Shown here one piece after another: positions 9,450-21,033 of a stretch of DNA of 60,106 nt. The notes below the pieces were generated by a model, which made no database searches, had not been told where the DNA came from, and was given only the letters and a program-made list of their open reading frames with translations. Position numbers and translations under genes: made by a program. Every line of letters begins with the position of its first letter. Positions within the stretch are counted from its first letter, which is position 1. The stretch covers positions 1 to 60,106 of the forward strand of contig JADIIU010000082.1 in NCBI GenBank assembly GCA_027603945.1, given 5' to 3'. Source of the DNA: Terramyces sp. JEL0728. Taxonomy: Eukaryota; Chytridiomycota; Chytridiomycetes; Rhizophydiales; Terramycetaceae.

Positions 9450-12363
9450 ATGAAACCGTTTGTGGTTCTAAGAATTACCCTGGAACCAGTCAATAACGCT
9501 GAGATTCAATCCAATAATGCACTATCAAGACTTGCTCCTTCATTTTGGAATCAAGAACAGCAATCGGTTAAATTTGAAGGAGGTGAATTATGTGGATCGG
9601 ATCTTTACATTGGATTGTCTGATGGGACAGTAGCACATTACAGTTTAGGGAATCTGCTTGAAAAAGATAGCCACGTATTCGATTTTAAATCAAGGTTAAT
9701 TCAATGTTGCTAAAGAGAATTTCAGTTGGAAGAACTGGCTGCACAAAGATCGTAGCTGTACCATCCGAATCCAAGCTGCTCGTACTAACAGGTAATTGCA
9801 ATTCAAATATAGATGCGTCATTGAATTTCTATAATCTGGATCACAGTTTAACTCAAACAAATATTTCGCCGTTGAAAGGCGTGCTGTCTTACTGCATAGA
9901 TAGGAACATCAAGTCACCAATCGGACTCTGCGTTTCCAGCAGAAGGGGAATATCGTATTTTGAATTGGATGAAAAGCTGAATTTGAAAAAGAACGTCCCA
10001 ATGGAAGGAGGTGCGATTGTAGTTTGCTATTAATCATAGGCGATGTGTCAGTATTGGGGGAATATATGTGCTGCAGACGCCAAAGTGTATAATCTTGTCT
10101 CTTTACGAACAAACAAAATCAACCCTCTTTTCCCCTACGACTCTACCTTGTTGTCGCCTGCAGTGATCAATATATCTGAAAATGAATTTCTGTTGGTCAC
10201 TGCATCTGCGCAAGGGTTTGGTATAGGGGTATTCATCTCATCCAATGGCGATCCTATCCGAGGAACACTGCAGTGGCCAGCTGTCCCAATAGCCCTGGGT
10301 ATTTCTCGGTTGATTGTAGAATTTCAATATCCGTACATAATTTCGTTGCTAAAGAACGCTTCTGTTCAAATTCATAACCTGGAAACTCAACACTTGGTGC
10401 AGTCCATCGATTTAGCAACGGCCCATCCGCCAAAATTTATGACTGTTGCTTCCTTTCCAATGGATTTAAATTCAGAAACAGATGGGAAAACAGAATATGG
10501 AGGTGCAATTCAAGTGATAATTGGAACTGCAACAGATATATTCGGCCTAATGATGCTTCCGTGGGACGTGCAGCTAAAAGAGTTATTTGATTCCAACCAA
10601 ATAGAAGAGGCTGTTGTTCTTTTAGATAAAATGAGTAACGGCGAAGAATCCGAATCTCAGGTAAACAGTTAATTTATACTAGTTGGAACGGCGGGCACTT
10701 TTCCATGTACAAGCTGCGTTGTACTATTTGGAAAATATTAATTTCGAAAAAGCACTGGACCATTTCCAAAGAGGGAATATCGACCCTCGGTTACTAATCG
10801 CGCTGTATGATATCAAGCCAGCCAATGATCTTTTAGACATAATCGAGTCGCCTTTGGTAGAAAACGTAAGAATGCTGGAATCCATGGATAGCCTGAGTAC
10901 AATTTCCTAATATAGTTACAATGCACTTCAAGAAAGAACGAAACTTGAACGGAATAACGTCGAAACAAGAACTAATAGAGTCCGTGCACGAACAGTCGGA
11001 CAAAATGCTGATAGACTACCTGGAATTCACCCGTTACAATCAAAAGTTTCAACAGTATCGAGAAAACATCGACACTGCATTATTTAAATTATACACAAAA
11101 CATGACATTGAGCATTTATACAGCTTGATCAACGCGGAAAACCTCTGCAGCATTGCAGAACTTGAAGCATTTCTTGAAAAGCACAAGAAATTCTACGCAT
11201 TGTCCCTGATTTACAAAAACCAAAACTTGACAACAAAGGTTTTGGATTTGTGGATAAAGTAATTGGTGTTTAAACAAAGGATAAATCTCGGAGAGTATGT
11301 TGATCAGGATTTCAAAGGAATTACGGAAATGGTGGATTATCTCAAGGCTCTGGGAGATAAAGAAGTTGTTTTAAAGTACAGTAACTGGGTGTTGAGGAGG
11401 GATCCTGCTAGAGGAGTGCAGGTAATTGCTTATTCACAAGATTTTTACCCAGCGCAAGGATAATCTTTTTGAAACAGGAGAAATATTAGATTATCTGGAA
11501 ACATTTGGGTCTAAAGCGAGGAGGAAATATCTGGAACATTTGATTTTGGATAAATCAAATAATGAAAAATCTCTCAACACTAAACTTGCAATCATATACC
11601 TAGAAGATATCATCAGACTTACAACAACCCCACTAATTGAAGAGACTGAACAGTTATTCCTGCTTTCAGAAAATTACATTTCTTTTGCAAAATTCCTAGA
11701 ACAGCGAGGAGATCCTTTCTGTTTGGCCAAATTGCACTTTTTCCATTTCACTAAAAGCACAGATGTCGAGACTCGGCCAATTTTAGATATCATTGAAGCC
11801 CAAACACTGCCATTTCATTTTGAAAAATTGGCAATTTCAATCAAAAATGGCAATATTCAGGAAATAATCTCATATTATGTTCAGTATATCAAGGATCCAG
11901 TTGGGGCATATGAATATATAGTGCAATCTAACGGAAATATTGAATATATCCATCAGCTGATAGAAGAATGCTTGAAGGCAGAGTAAGAATGACTAATCTA
12001 GGAAGAACTTTGCTGAATTTGTTATCTATGTCATCAATGAACATAAATCAGACTTGGATTTAATATGGATGCTGGAAAGTTTACCGGGAAATTGGTCAGT
12101 GAGCATCGTGGAGTATATTTTGATGTGGAATACCCATAAATTCGTGCAGCGGTCGAATATGCTTAATATGAACTACTCCTTGGCAAAAGTGATAAATTTA
12201 GATGTAATTCAAGTTAATTTAGAAAAGGAAAGAGTTGCTAAAAGCGCAGCAAAGGAAGCCTGTCATGCTGGATGATATAGTGTGCGCAGTGTGCAAGCTC
12301 TCCATCTCCCCCACAAACTTTGTTGAATCGGATAGCAGGATAATACATAGCCATTGTAAATAA
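9450..12363 (+). CDS. VPS3/TGFBRAP1-like CORVET subunit (VPS39 superfamily), 10 exons
   Basis: Nine introns (9695-9717, 9792-9812, 10019-10039, 10661-10682, 10897-10915, 11259-11279, 11422-11440, 11983-12001, 12204-12222; 19-23 nt) give 909 aa. The N-terminal part is a CNH (citron homology) domain, including [19 protein letters not shown]. It is followed by a clathrin-heavy-chain-like alpha-solenoid ([29 protein letters not shown]) and a C-terminal zinc-finger-like end with CAVC and HSHC. That layout is VPS3/TGFBRAP1 or VPS39, tethering subunits for Rab5/Rab7 on endosomes and vacuoles. The IFTQR...YLEHL region is closest in my memory to TGFBRAP1. Intron 2 is 21 nt without an in-frame stop, so retention would insert 7 aa; the spliced form fits the CNH fold better. 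Confidence 0.9.
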
Positions 12364-12383
12364 ACTATTAAACAAAATGTTTA

Positions 12384-13794
12384 TTAATGCTGGGACCATT
12401 TGATACTCTTGAGATCGATTCCATCTTGCACCTATAATAAAACACAAACTCACCATTTCCCATAGAGGGCTCATTTCTCTCAACCTTTCGACATGCTGAG
12501 TTACTTTGTTAATGGTAAATTCAATTTCTTCTTTGGTGGTGAATCTGCCAATGCCAAATCTGATGCTGGAGTGAGCTGTTTCATCGTCAGCACCCAAAGC
12601 TCTTAATACATAAGACGGTTCTAAAGATGCGGAAGTACAGGCAGAACCGGACGAGAGGGCAATATCTTTTAGAGCCATCAATAACGATTCTCCTTCAACG
12701 TATTGAAATGAAAGGTTGACACATCCTGGGTAATGGTGTTCTGGGTCTCCATTGCGGATGACATTTGGCACTTTTGAAGTAATTGAATCAATCAAGTGAT
12801 TTGACAGTTTGGTGATCCTATCAGAGTCGTACTATCGTTAATACATTTGAAAATTAAATTCAGCTCTCGACATGTATGTTTTTGCATAAAAGACCAAATC
12901 TTTTCAACCACGCAATTGAGTCATCATTATTTCAAGTTTTACTTACTTTCATTTCGAGTTTCGCAACCCGTGCAGCTTCCCCAAGTCCGACAACAAGTGG
13001 GGTTGGCACAGTTCCACTTCTCAAGCCTCTTTCTTGTCCCCCACCAGAAATCAATGGTTCTAAACGGACCCTAGGTCTTCTACGAACATACAAAGCCCCG
13101 ACACCTTCATCAAGTGAAAAATACCTTTTGGCCCATATAATTTATGGCCGGAAATAGACATTAAATCAATCTTCATTTCTTCAACATCAATCTTGATCTT
13201 TCCGATAGCTTGTGCAGCATCAGTGTGGAAAAACACTTTTCTTTCTCTGCATATTTCGCCAATTTCCTTCAAAGGTTGTATAACCCCAATTTCATTGTTT
13301 ACAGCCATAATTGATACTATACTAGTTTCGTTAGTGATGGCTTTCTTCAAATCCTCCAAATTTATCAATCCGTTGGAGTTTACTGGCAAGTACGTTACTT
13401 TGAATCCATCCTCTTGCAATGTTCGGCAACTTTCCAAAACACATTTATGTTCCGTTTGGGTAGTGATGATGTGATTCTTTCTGGATTTGTAAAAGTTTGC
13501 TACTCCTTTAATTGCAGTATTGTTTGATTCAGTTGCTCCGGAAGTGAAAACAATTTCTTTTGCATCAGCATGAACTAAATCCGCAACTATCTGTCTGGCA
13601 TCTTCAACTGCATGCTCACTTTCCCATCCATATTGATGAGTCCTTGAATGTGGATTTCCGAATTGGTTTGTAAAGTACGGAAGCATTTTGTCCAACACCC
13701 GTGGATCCATTGGAGTAGTTGCTTGCGCATCCAAATAAATCGGTCTTAGAGTTGATGAATGTCTTGATATAATGCGAATGAAACTTTTGTTCAT
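12384..13794 (-). CDS. NFS1: Cysteine desulfurase NFS1 (mitochondrial)
   Basis: Introns at 13105-13124 (20 nt), 12832-12946 (115 nt) and 12432-12453 (22 nt) give 417 aa. PLP-site residues are present: [10 protein letters not shown] with the PLP-stacking His, [10 protein letters not shown] with the PLP Asp, and [10 protein letters not shown] with the Schiff-base Lys. The catalytic-Cys loop is [11 protein letters not shown], and the conserved tail [18 protein letters not shown] is complete. It removes sulfur from cysteine for Fe-S cluster assembly in the matrix with Isd11/Isu1. The start [14 protein letters not shown] gives a short basic mitochondrial presequence; the frame is open upstream to 13881 but that would run into the neighbouring duplication boundary. 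It converges with the VPS3-like gene, with 20 bp between stop codons. Confidence 0.97.
12845..12940 (-). ncRNA. Candidate box C/D snoRNA inside NFS1 intron 2
   Basis: The 115-nt NFS1 intron is the only long intron among 83 and carries, on the transcribed strand, a perfect C box ATGATGA (plus-strand 12921-12927) and a D box CTGA (12860-12863), 68 nt apart end to end. The flanks can pair: TTGAAA just 5' of the C box with TTTCAA a few bases 3' of the D box, a terminal stem as expected. The guide stretch before the D box reads ACATGTCGAGAG. No C'/D' pair is obvious, and I cannot match the guide to rRNA without this organism's rRNA. Intronic snoRNAs are common in eukaryotes; here an unusually long intron is the main circumstantial support. 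Confidence 0.42.
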
Positions 13795-13861
13795 TGTGAT
13801 CAAAAAATTTTCAAAGGATGGTTGATTTTCCGCAGAGCACCTCATAAGGGAAATGGTATAT

Positions 13862-14832
13862 CTATAGTTTATTATTTTCACGGATTAATAAATAATTTAA
13901 TCGGGACTGGATCAATTGCACAGCTCGATTGTTTGAATCAGCTGTCCCAGCTATGTGCGCTTCGTACTCGCCCCCTTCTTTGTTGCCGGATAATATGGTC
14001 TAGTTTAATACTAATTTACTCTACTGCCTGACAAGTTATTTATCTCCTTGATGTGAGCACCATTTTTCCCAATTATCCTACCGATTAGCCTTTCTGGAAT
14101 TGCTATTATCTGCGTTGAAATTCGAGCAGGGTCGTCATTGTCTTTAATATCTTGCTTGAATATCAAAGGTAGTTTTTCGGAACTATTGCTGCCAGGATGA
14201 TAAAAGACTGATGGTTGATGATCTTTCCGCAAATGATAGTCGCCAATTGACTGCGCAAAATGGTACCAGACTGCGGATACCTGTTCAGCGCTGCCTCGGA
14301 TTCCAATTATGCGCTCTGTCGAAAAGGAAAGTAAATCTCTGTGTGGATATATCTGCGCTCCTGTGTTGGAGTGTAAATCTTTGGTATCGGACAAAGATAT
14401 TCCTACCACCTCATCAAATTTTTGTTGCGGGACTAGTAACTGAAACGTCCAAGCGCTTTCGTTTCCTCTGTCCATTAGCCTTCTGGCAATCATTGATATT
14501 GCAACTTCAATTTGATCCAGAGGTCCATACAGCGTCATGACCCTCTCACGCCTAGAGTTTGCTCTTGAAGTGAAATTCAGCTTGAATCTTGATTTTTCCT
14601 TAATGTGCTTGAGGAATTTAGATTTTGATCCAATTACACATCCAACTTCATGGGTATCCATTATCGACCGCATAAGGACAGGTCTCTTTGGATTGATATA
14701 GCTATTCCCCTTTCGTAATTTTTCAATTTCTGCTTCACTCGTAAAAAATAATCTTTTCCAATTCCACTTTGGCCTCAGCAGCATATTTTTTTTCTCAATA
14801 ATTTTTTTTCGACTTGTGGAATGATTGTTCAA
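13862..14832 (-). CDS. KH-domain protein KH1, unit A (original 3' end)
   Basis: One 20-nt intron (14000-14019) gives 316 aa; exon 2 supplies the second half of the third KH domain ([20 protein letters not shown]). Three KH domains are recognisable in the same order as in the Hek2-like gene of this unit (22510-23682), so it is a diverged paralog. KH3 keeps a good IIGKNG (GxxG) loop, but KH1 has IGSKSK and KH2 has a broken VGISLSD, so RNA binding in those domains is probably weakened. The tail LLIRENNKL lies outside the duplicated unit and is the ancestral end. The first ATG overlaps the divergent NOL11-like start by 12 bp; an internal ATG at 14784 is a likely alternative start. The exact target is unknown. 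Confidence 0.82.
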
Positions 14833-17148
14833 GAGCTAATACCTCTCAATACTACTAAATTATTAGCCAACTATAAAAAGAATTCGTTTAATGCGAGTAT
14901 CAAATCCAGCGGGGACGAATACCTGACAGCTACAGTTCAAAATTCCAATATATCACTATACTCAGTAATTATAAATAATACTAGATGGAGACGTTGCAAT
15001 GCGTATTCTCTTATTCAGTGCCGCCTTCAAACCCCGAATTCAGCTGCCCCTGTGTGTATTCGGATGGACTTATTTTTGGATGCTTCGACTCTAAAATTCA
15101 TTCCTGGGATATTTCAAACAATGCTATTAGCAGCAAAGCAGTACATTCAAAGTAATTGTAGATTGGAGAAAGTTTAAAGGAGATTATTCCGTTTGATGGA
15201 TTGTTATGCTGTGTTTACGAAAACAAGGTTGATGTGCTAGAAAAGGACTTTACTCTCAGAAAATCCATTAACCAACCCGAAATCCTTGCATCCCATATGG
15301 GCAGATCCTTGTCCTTGGTTACTAAATCTGAGAATGGCGTCTCTTTGGTTGAAATTGATGTGAAATCTGGACTCGTCCTGAAGGAAAGACTGCTGACTAG
15401 CGAGATCCCAGAACATGCTTTGGTTGATTCTAATATCGTGTATCTGACCTGTATTACTTGCCTAACTTAGACTCTGCTACTTTGAAAGTAATCAAGGAAG
15501 ATGGAGAAATAGAAATCCCATTAGAAAAAGCAAAATCATTTGCCATCACTCCCTTACAATCTGGTATTGCAATTATTTCTCAAATTGAAGCCAAGACTAT
15601 CATTGCGCTGTGGGACATAAAGTATGGATCCAAGCAATTTGAAAAAGTAATTTTTGATGGGGCAAATCAAGATGTCCCGGATCTCAAAAGCACCAAAAGT
15701 TATTATTTATGCACCGCTTCTTCAAAAGTCCATGGAGATGTATTTGCAATTGCCACCTCGTCAGTAGAAAAAAAGGCTAAATCATTCTCTGTTCAATTTT
15801 CCATCCTCCCATTCCATGTTTCACCCGTCTCTCTGTTGTCTTCCCTTGGTAAGCTTTCTGTTGTGGATCACAGCTACAATCCAGTTACCACCGAAGGATT
15901 GGTCCATTCCGTTATTCCAACCAGACCTCCTTTAAGAGAAGAAAAGAAAGTATACAAATCCTGGAAAGCAAACATACAGAAATGGGACCAGGCTGACTGC
16001 AAGTATTTGGATAAATTATTGTCAATCAGCTCGGTAGCTGAATTTGAAAAACTATTTTTCGACTGGGTTGATGCCAAGCATGATCAACTACAAAAATGGA
16101 AGACAAATGATGGAACGGTTATTGGAGCCAAGTTTAAGTACAGCTCAGATCCCAAAAAGTATGTCAGACACACAGCGTCGTTCCAACTCTCGCAGGTAAC
16201 AAGTTTGGAGATCATAAAGAAATGCTTTGAACATCCAAAATCGTTCTGGCCAAGGCTTGCTGTTGAGTTTATGCTTTGGAATGGCTTCGTGTATTCATAT
16301 ATGGTTCCTACTGGAATTTTCGACATGCTTTTTGAAAAAAGAGATTACGAACTGGTTGTTCTAGCGACTGAAAAGGCTATTGATTTGACAGAAAAGGATT
16401 ATGTGTCCATATTGAAACGGGTATTGAGAGATGACGGGAGTGCTGAAGAACTCAAAATGCTTGACCAGTATGACTTTGGAAACGAAAAAACAAGACTGCA
16501 AGTTCCTCATTATTGTGTAGAGCCGTCGCACGAACTGCCAGCTTCAAATTTGAACCACATAATCAAAAAGTTTATCCTGTTTTGCTTCTCAGCACCAAGA
16601 TCTGATCAAACAATGGTTCAAGAACTAAAAGCATTGGAAACCAATCAAATTATGATGCTTTTTGACTGGATCAGACAGATTGTAAATCCTGCCTTTGATA
16701 AATTTCTGGTGAAAGACAGCTCAAAGTTTCCATTATATTGGCTCTGGAACGACTTGCCCCAAAACGAAGATTATAAGGAATCACTCAGCAAAGAATTTAA
16801 TATCTGGTCAACAGTAATAGTTTATTAACCTAGGCTATTGATGCGTTTGGATTATTGTTGGATGCTCATCTTATAACTATCCGTCTGTCGCCAGAGCTTT
16901 TGCAAATTGTTAATGAACTAACCCCACTAATCAGACAAAACGTAGAAACATTGACCGCAATGGAACTCAGACTCAAAGGACCGTTATACGGCACCGTCAG
17001 CGAAGCCAGAATCGCAAAGGCAAAGGCAGCTGCTAAATCTGAAAAGAAAAAGAAGAGCAGGGAAGTTTATGGTACCAGATTCGATACAGCTGTCGAGCAA
17101 ATGGAACTGGGGGTCGGCGAATATGCAGTTGAAGTTTTCTATGTCTAA
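14821..17148 (+). CDS. NOL11/UTP8-like t-UTP ribosome biogenesis protein, unit A
   Basis: Four introns (14965-14984, 15141-15161, 15451-15470, 16814-16833; 20-21 nt) give 748 aa. The N-terminal half reads as a degenerate WD40-like propeller (IIALWDIKYGSKQ; SLVEIDVKSG), and the C-terminal half is helical with FGLLLDAHLITIRLSPEL and a final ELGVGEYAVEVFYV. This matches the NOL11 family, a member of the t-UTP/UtpA complex that loads on nascent pre-rRNA for small-subunit processing and Pol I transcription in the nucleolus. The assignment is by pattern memory rather than search. It is divergently arranged with KH1 across essentially no spacer. Confidence 0.72.
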
Positions 17149-17229
17149 TAAACAAACACCAGTCAATTTCTATGTGCACTGTTTGAGGACAAGTTCCTAA
17201 AAATTTTCTCAACAATCCAGAATCGCAGG

Positions 17230-18959
17230 ATGAATAATCAGAATATAAACCTTAATCTCCTGAATATTTACCAGCGACAGCAAATGGATTGGAGAGTAGG
17301 AGTAGGTGAAGCAACCAGAAATGAAATTGTCAATAAATTATTCAATGCTGCGTGCGAGGCATTACCCCCAGACCAGCGCACACAGGTTGAAAAAAACAAG
17401 CTGCAAGAATTAGCAAAAGGATACGAAAAGAATATCTTTGAAAAGTCTGGATCTCAAGTACGAATTATGTTAATCATAGGAGCAATATATATTGGAGGCT
17501 AGAACCAGATTACAATCAATCCAAAACCGAGGAAAGGGAGGTATATTATTTGTGATTAATCAAAGCTCCGATGAATAATAGGCCGCAGATGAATACCGTT
17601 GCACCGCAAGCTGCTTCTATGAACCCATCTTTCAACCCGCTTGCTACTATCCCAGGAGGAATGACACCACAACAAGTCACCGCACTTTTAGCTAATTCGC
17701 AACGATTGCCACCTCAACAAAGGGCCCAGATGGAGCTTTTTGCAAAAAATTACTATGCCCAACTACAAAAACAGCCATCGGCAACAGCAACTTTAAACAA
17801 GGTTGGTATTCAAAACTTCAACAACCTGGCGGCAATGAGCAACATGCAACAAAATATAACCTCCACTCCAAAACATTTAGAGCAACCCATCACACTCAAT
17901 CTACCCGCTACCAGAAAATTTGACCCCGAAATTGTGCAAAAGATTATTGAACTTCAATCGAGTAAAAGTAGATTGTTGCTGATGTAGAAATTACACTGAA
18001 TGAACAAAATCTTCCTGCAAACGAAAAGGTTGCAATTTCAAAGCAAATGGGTACTATACAATCTGCATTTCAAAACATTGATGTTATGATATATGATCTA
18101 TTTCTACTCAAAGATCTGCCCGGTGGGAAAGACAAGCTGGAGAAGGCAATCGGAATGGTATGCGGATATTTAATTAGAAAAAAATACTCCAAGAGCAATA
18201 CCAAAGCTTGCCAAAGGGGATTTATTATGTAAAAGCTAATGTCACTGCTCAAATGATAAAGTTTTTGGAAGATTTTCAAAAGTTTATTGATGAGCAAAAG
18301 AGCAAAGAAAAGGAAGTGGAAGTAAAGAAATCACCAAAAAAGTCTGCATCGAATGCTGCGGATACTGAGCTAAAAGAAAAGATGGACAGTAGCCTTGAGA
18401 TGATTATCGAAAGAGATTTTGCCACTAAACCTCTGGAAGTCAATATTAAATCGATCTATGGAAATGACAGCTTCAAATACCCTCAGCTCCACTATGCAAA
18501 CTTTCCAGAACCTGCAAAATCAGCAGTGAGATTTTCTGCCTTGGGTATACTCAATCTAACAAAGATGATGCCCAGTTTTTATTTGGTCCATGTCAAATAT
18601 CCTCTACTCTGGAAGCAGTAGCAACTGACCCAAACATAAAATCGCTATTTAATAATGTTTTCGACACGCCAACGCTGGAGCAGGAACTCGAGACTTTGTC
18701 GCAAACCTTTGGCACTCAACATTCTGCAAAAACATTTGGCAAGCTTGTGAATGTAATTATTTCTAAATCCTCAACAATGATTTCGTTTACTATACCTGAT
18801 ATACTAGAGTATGGAAAGTATTCGAGGTCGAAATGTGTGAATATTGATGTTACTAGCGGCATCTCTACAGAAGCCGAAGCGGGAATCAAGAAATTAGTAT
18901 TGGATGGAAAAGGAATAAGCCCGTGCATCGAATACTTGTTTCCGGATGTAAAAATATAA
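17230..18959 (+). CDS. MED15: Mediator subunit Med15 (KIX domain), unit A
   Basis: Five introns (17458-17479, 17541-17565, 17962-17987, 18158-18177, 18545-18564; 20-26 nt) give 538 aa. The N-terminal 100 residues form a KIX domain (DWRVGVGEATRNEIVNKLF, then YEKNIFEKSGSQEQYILEAR), the activator-binding module of Med15/Gal11. It is followed by a Gln/Met/Asn/Pro-rich linker and a helical C-terminal region as in fungal Med15. It is a tail-module subunit that receives transcription activators in the nucleus. It is much shorter than many fungal Med15 proteins because the poly-Q tracts are reduced. It lies 81 bp after the NOL11-like stop, same strand, and converges on the BCS1-like gene (18 bp between stops). 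Confidence 0.88.
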
Positions 18960-18977
18960 ATTTATAATTGCAGTTTA

Positions 18978-20867
18978 TTATACCATTTCTTCTTGTAATT
19001 CCAGGTCCATAGGATCTCCAACTGCTTTGCCGCTCAGCAATTCTTCACATCTTTCGTGTAATTTCTGCGAAATGAACTGGGCTGATTCGGTTCTGAATAG
19101 TAACAGGATTCTCATTGCATCACAAGGTGGGAGAATGTGTTCAGGGATACGGCCAAGATCCAACTCACCACCAACAATCGTAGCATCTTCCACCGAATCA
19201 GATAGGCTGTCTTTTTCATCCTTCATGTCCATAACATTGCGATACATGTGGTTAAGCTGGTAGTGAGTACAGTAACCTAATTCCAAATGCAAGTCAATTC
19301 TACCAGGACGGATAAGAGCAGGATCCAGTAATTCTGGGTGGTTGGTAGTCATGATGATAATGATACCATCGTTCAAAGTGTACCCATCCAAACAATTCAA
19401 TAACGTGGACAATGAAGGGCCGCCAAACTTCATTCCGCCACCCAACCTTGGGCCAATAACATCCATACTCTTGTCGCTCTTTTCATCAGCCATATCTTCT
19501 CCGTCAGTAGAATCCTTTTCTTCAACTGGCGGTGGTGGAGGTGGAGTAAGATCTTTAAATAGACGAGAAAGATTGAAAGACTTTCTGGCGTGGACAATCG
19601 ACGACTGGGCATCCACATCTTCAAACACAGCAATAGAGTTCTTTGAAATGTTTGAAAATGCACTTTGCAGGGCAGCATCATTTTTGATTTCCTTGAGATT
19701 GACATAGTACAAATTCTTTTTGTAGCTGGCAGAGATTGCATTTATCAAAGAGGTTTTTCCCGTTCCTGGTTTACCAGACAGTAAATAACCTCTACGATAC
19801 GGCATGCCCATTCTGGTATAGAAATCTCTATCTTGCACAAATGTTTCAAGATCCTTTTTCAATAGTCTTTCTTGCGACCGGTCAAGGGACACTGCGCCAA
19901 GACCCCTAGAGACATGGAGAGTATTCGACTGAGTCCAACCATTTTCAGGATCATATTCGTATCTATATCTTTCGTCAAAGTTATCCAGGTATCTCTTGTA
20001 CAATCTAGTGATACGCAACAGCCATTCGTGCATCTCTTCGATTGTGGTATCCGATGGAGCACTGCTACCGGCTTTTGGCACTTTTTGCACAATCAGAGAA
20101 GGCTCCGAATGGATCTTTTCGGTTTGATTTCCTTTGTCAGTCTCTTCTTCCTGGTCAAACCAAACCAAAAACTCTCTGCCTTCATGATGGATAGAGATTT
20201 TTGCATCATCTCTTGGTAACAAATTGTAATCCAAAACAGACATATCGTCCACATTTTCAACATGGTTGAATTGAGAAGTAACAGATTTCAGCAGTCCATC
20301 ATCTTCGGCAATAGGGTTTTTCTCCAAGTATTTTTTCAAGGTATCTTTGGAAATATAGTCGTTCGTCACAATCATTCTATAATCTCCTACTTTTTGTTTA
20401 CTGGATAGTTTCGAAACCAACCACAACAAGGCTTCATAATGCGAATTGACTGTCTTGTCGCCCCAAGTTGTGATTCTGTGGTAATCCACCTTGATTGTTA
20501 GGGAATTGGTATTTGCAGGACTTGAATTTAAAAGGAACAGTTGTCCAATTTTCCCGCTCATACGTAGTAATGAAACAACTATTGTAGCGATTGTAGTAGT
20601 GACAAACATATCCACTGCAAAGATGCCAGTATTGATTCTAGCGCCGTATTTCACCGGAATCCAAGCAAGCAACATGGACTGTAACTGCGAGGAAGAGAAT
20701 AGCTCCACAATCGGCTGGAGTGCACCATTATCTCCGATTTGTTCGTTGACCAAGGTTTGCAGATTTTTGACTGCAGATTGAATCCGTAGTAGCAGCAGTT
20801 TGAAGTTTTCGATTGGCAAAACCCTTTTCAGCAACTGCACTATGTTGATGTACTTTGCTATTGACAT
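18978..20867 (-). CDS. BCS1-like AAA ATPase, unit A
   Basis: Intronless ORF of 629 aa. One hydrophobic segment lies at about 80-101. Walker A is GKPGTGKT at 365-372, Walker B FEDVD at 415-419, and the second region of homology TTNHPELLDPALIRPGRID at 507-525 includes the arginine finger. The spacing, the HYEALLWLVS/HHEGREFLVWF N-terminal domain and single TM segment match the BCS1 family, whose founding member inserts the Rieske Fe-S protein into complex III from the matrix side. Classic Bcs1 is about 450 aa; this one is longer, with an insertion carrying a poly-Pro run (6 Pro here, 7 in unit B) and an acidic loop at 441-470. Function as true Bcs1 versus a paralog is not certain. Confidence 0.85.
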   Translation of the reverse strand: MSIAKYINIVQLLKRVLPIENFKLLLLRIQSAVKNLQTLVNEQIGDNGALQPIVELFSSSQLQSMLLAWIPVKYGARINTGIFAVDMFVTTTIATIVVSLLRMSGKIGQLFLLNSSPANTNSLTIKVDYHRITTWGDKTVNSHYEALLWLVSKLSSKQKVGDYRMIVTNDYISKDTLKKYLEKNPIAEDDGLLKSVTSQFNHVENVDDMSVLDYNLLPRDDAKISIHHEGREFLVWFDQEEETDKGNQTEKIHSEPSLIVQKVPKAGSSAPSDTTIEEMHEWLLRITRLYKRYLDNFDERYRYEYDPENGWTQSNTLHVSRGLGAVSLDRSQERLLKKDLETFVQDRDFYTRMGMPYRRGYLLSGKPGTGKTSLINAISASYKKNLYYVNLKEIKNDAALQSAFSNISKNSIAVFEDVDAQSSIVHARKSFNLSRLFKDLTPPPPPPVEEKDSTDGEDMADEKSDKSMDVIGPRLGGGMKFGGPSLSTLLNCLDGYTLNDGIIIIMTTNHPELLDPALIRPGRIDLHLELGYCTHYQLNHMYRNVMDMKDEKDSLSDSVEDATIVGGELDLGRIPEHILPPCDAMRILLLFRTESAQFISQKLHERCEELLSGKAVGDPMDLELQEEMV

Positions 20868-21033
20868 TTTTCAAGTTTCAAAGAATTGTCACCCCTTAAA
20901 TATTTTTTTACAAGGGAGACCAAAGAAGGTTTCAGCAGTGACCACCATGACTCAGAAACGTACTGGGCAATCATAGGCCAAGATAAACTAGTGGAAAGTT
21001 TATTCCAATATTGCTTATAAATTAAACCGAACC

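Noticed and set aside
13900..13990. Possible tRNA-like sequence at the start of each duplication unit (GATTCAAAC motif)
   Set aside because: It is the last exon of KH1 encoding the second half of KH3, fully explained by protein conservation.
16191..16215. A 15-nt GT...AG segment (GTAACAAGTTTGGAG) inside the NOL11-like exon
   Set aside because: It is in frame, shorter than any supported intron, has no branch-like motif and is identical in both units as coding sequence.
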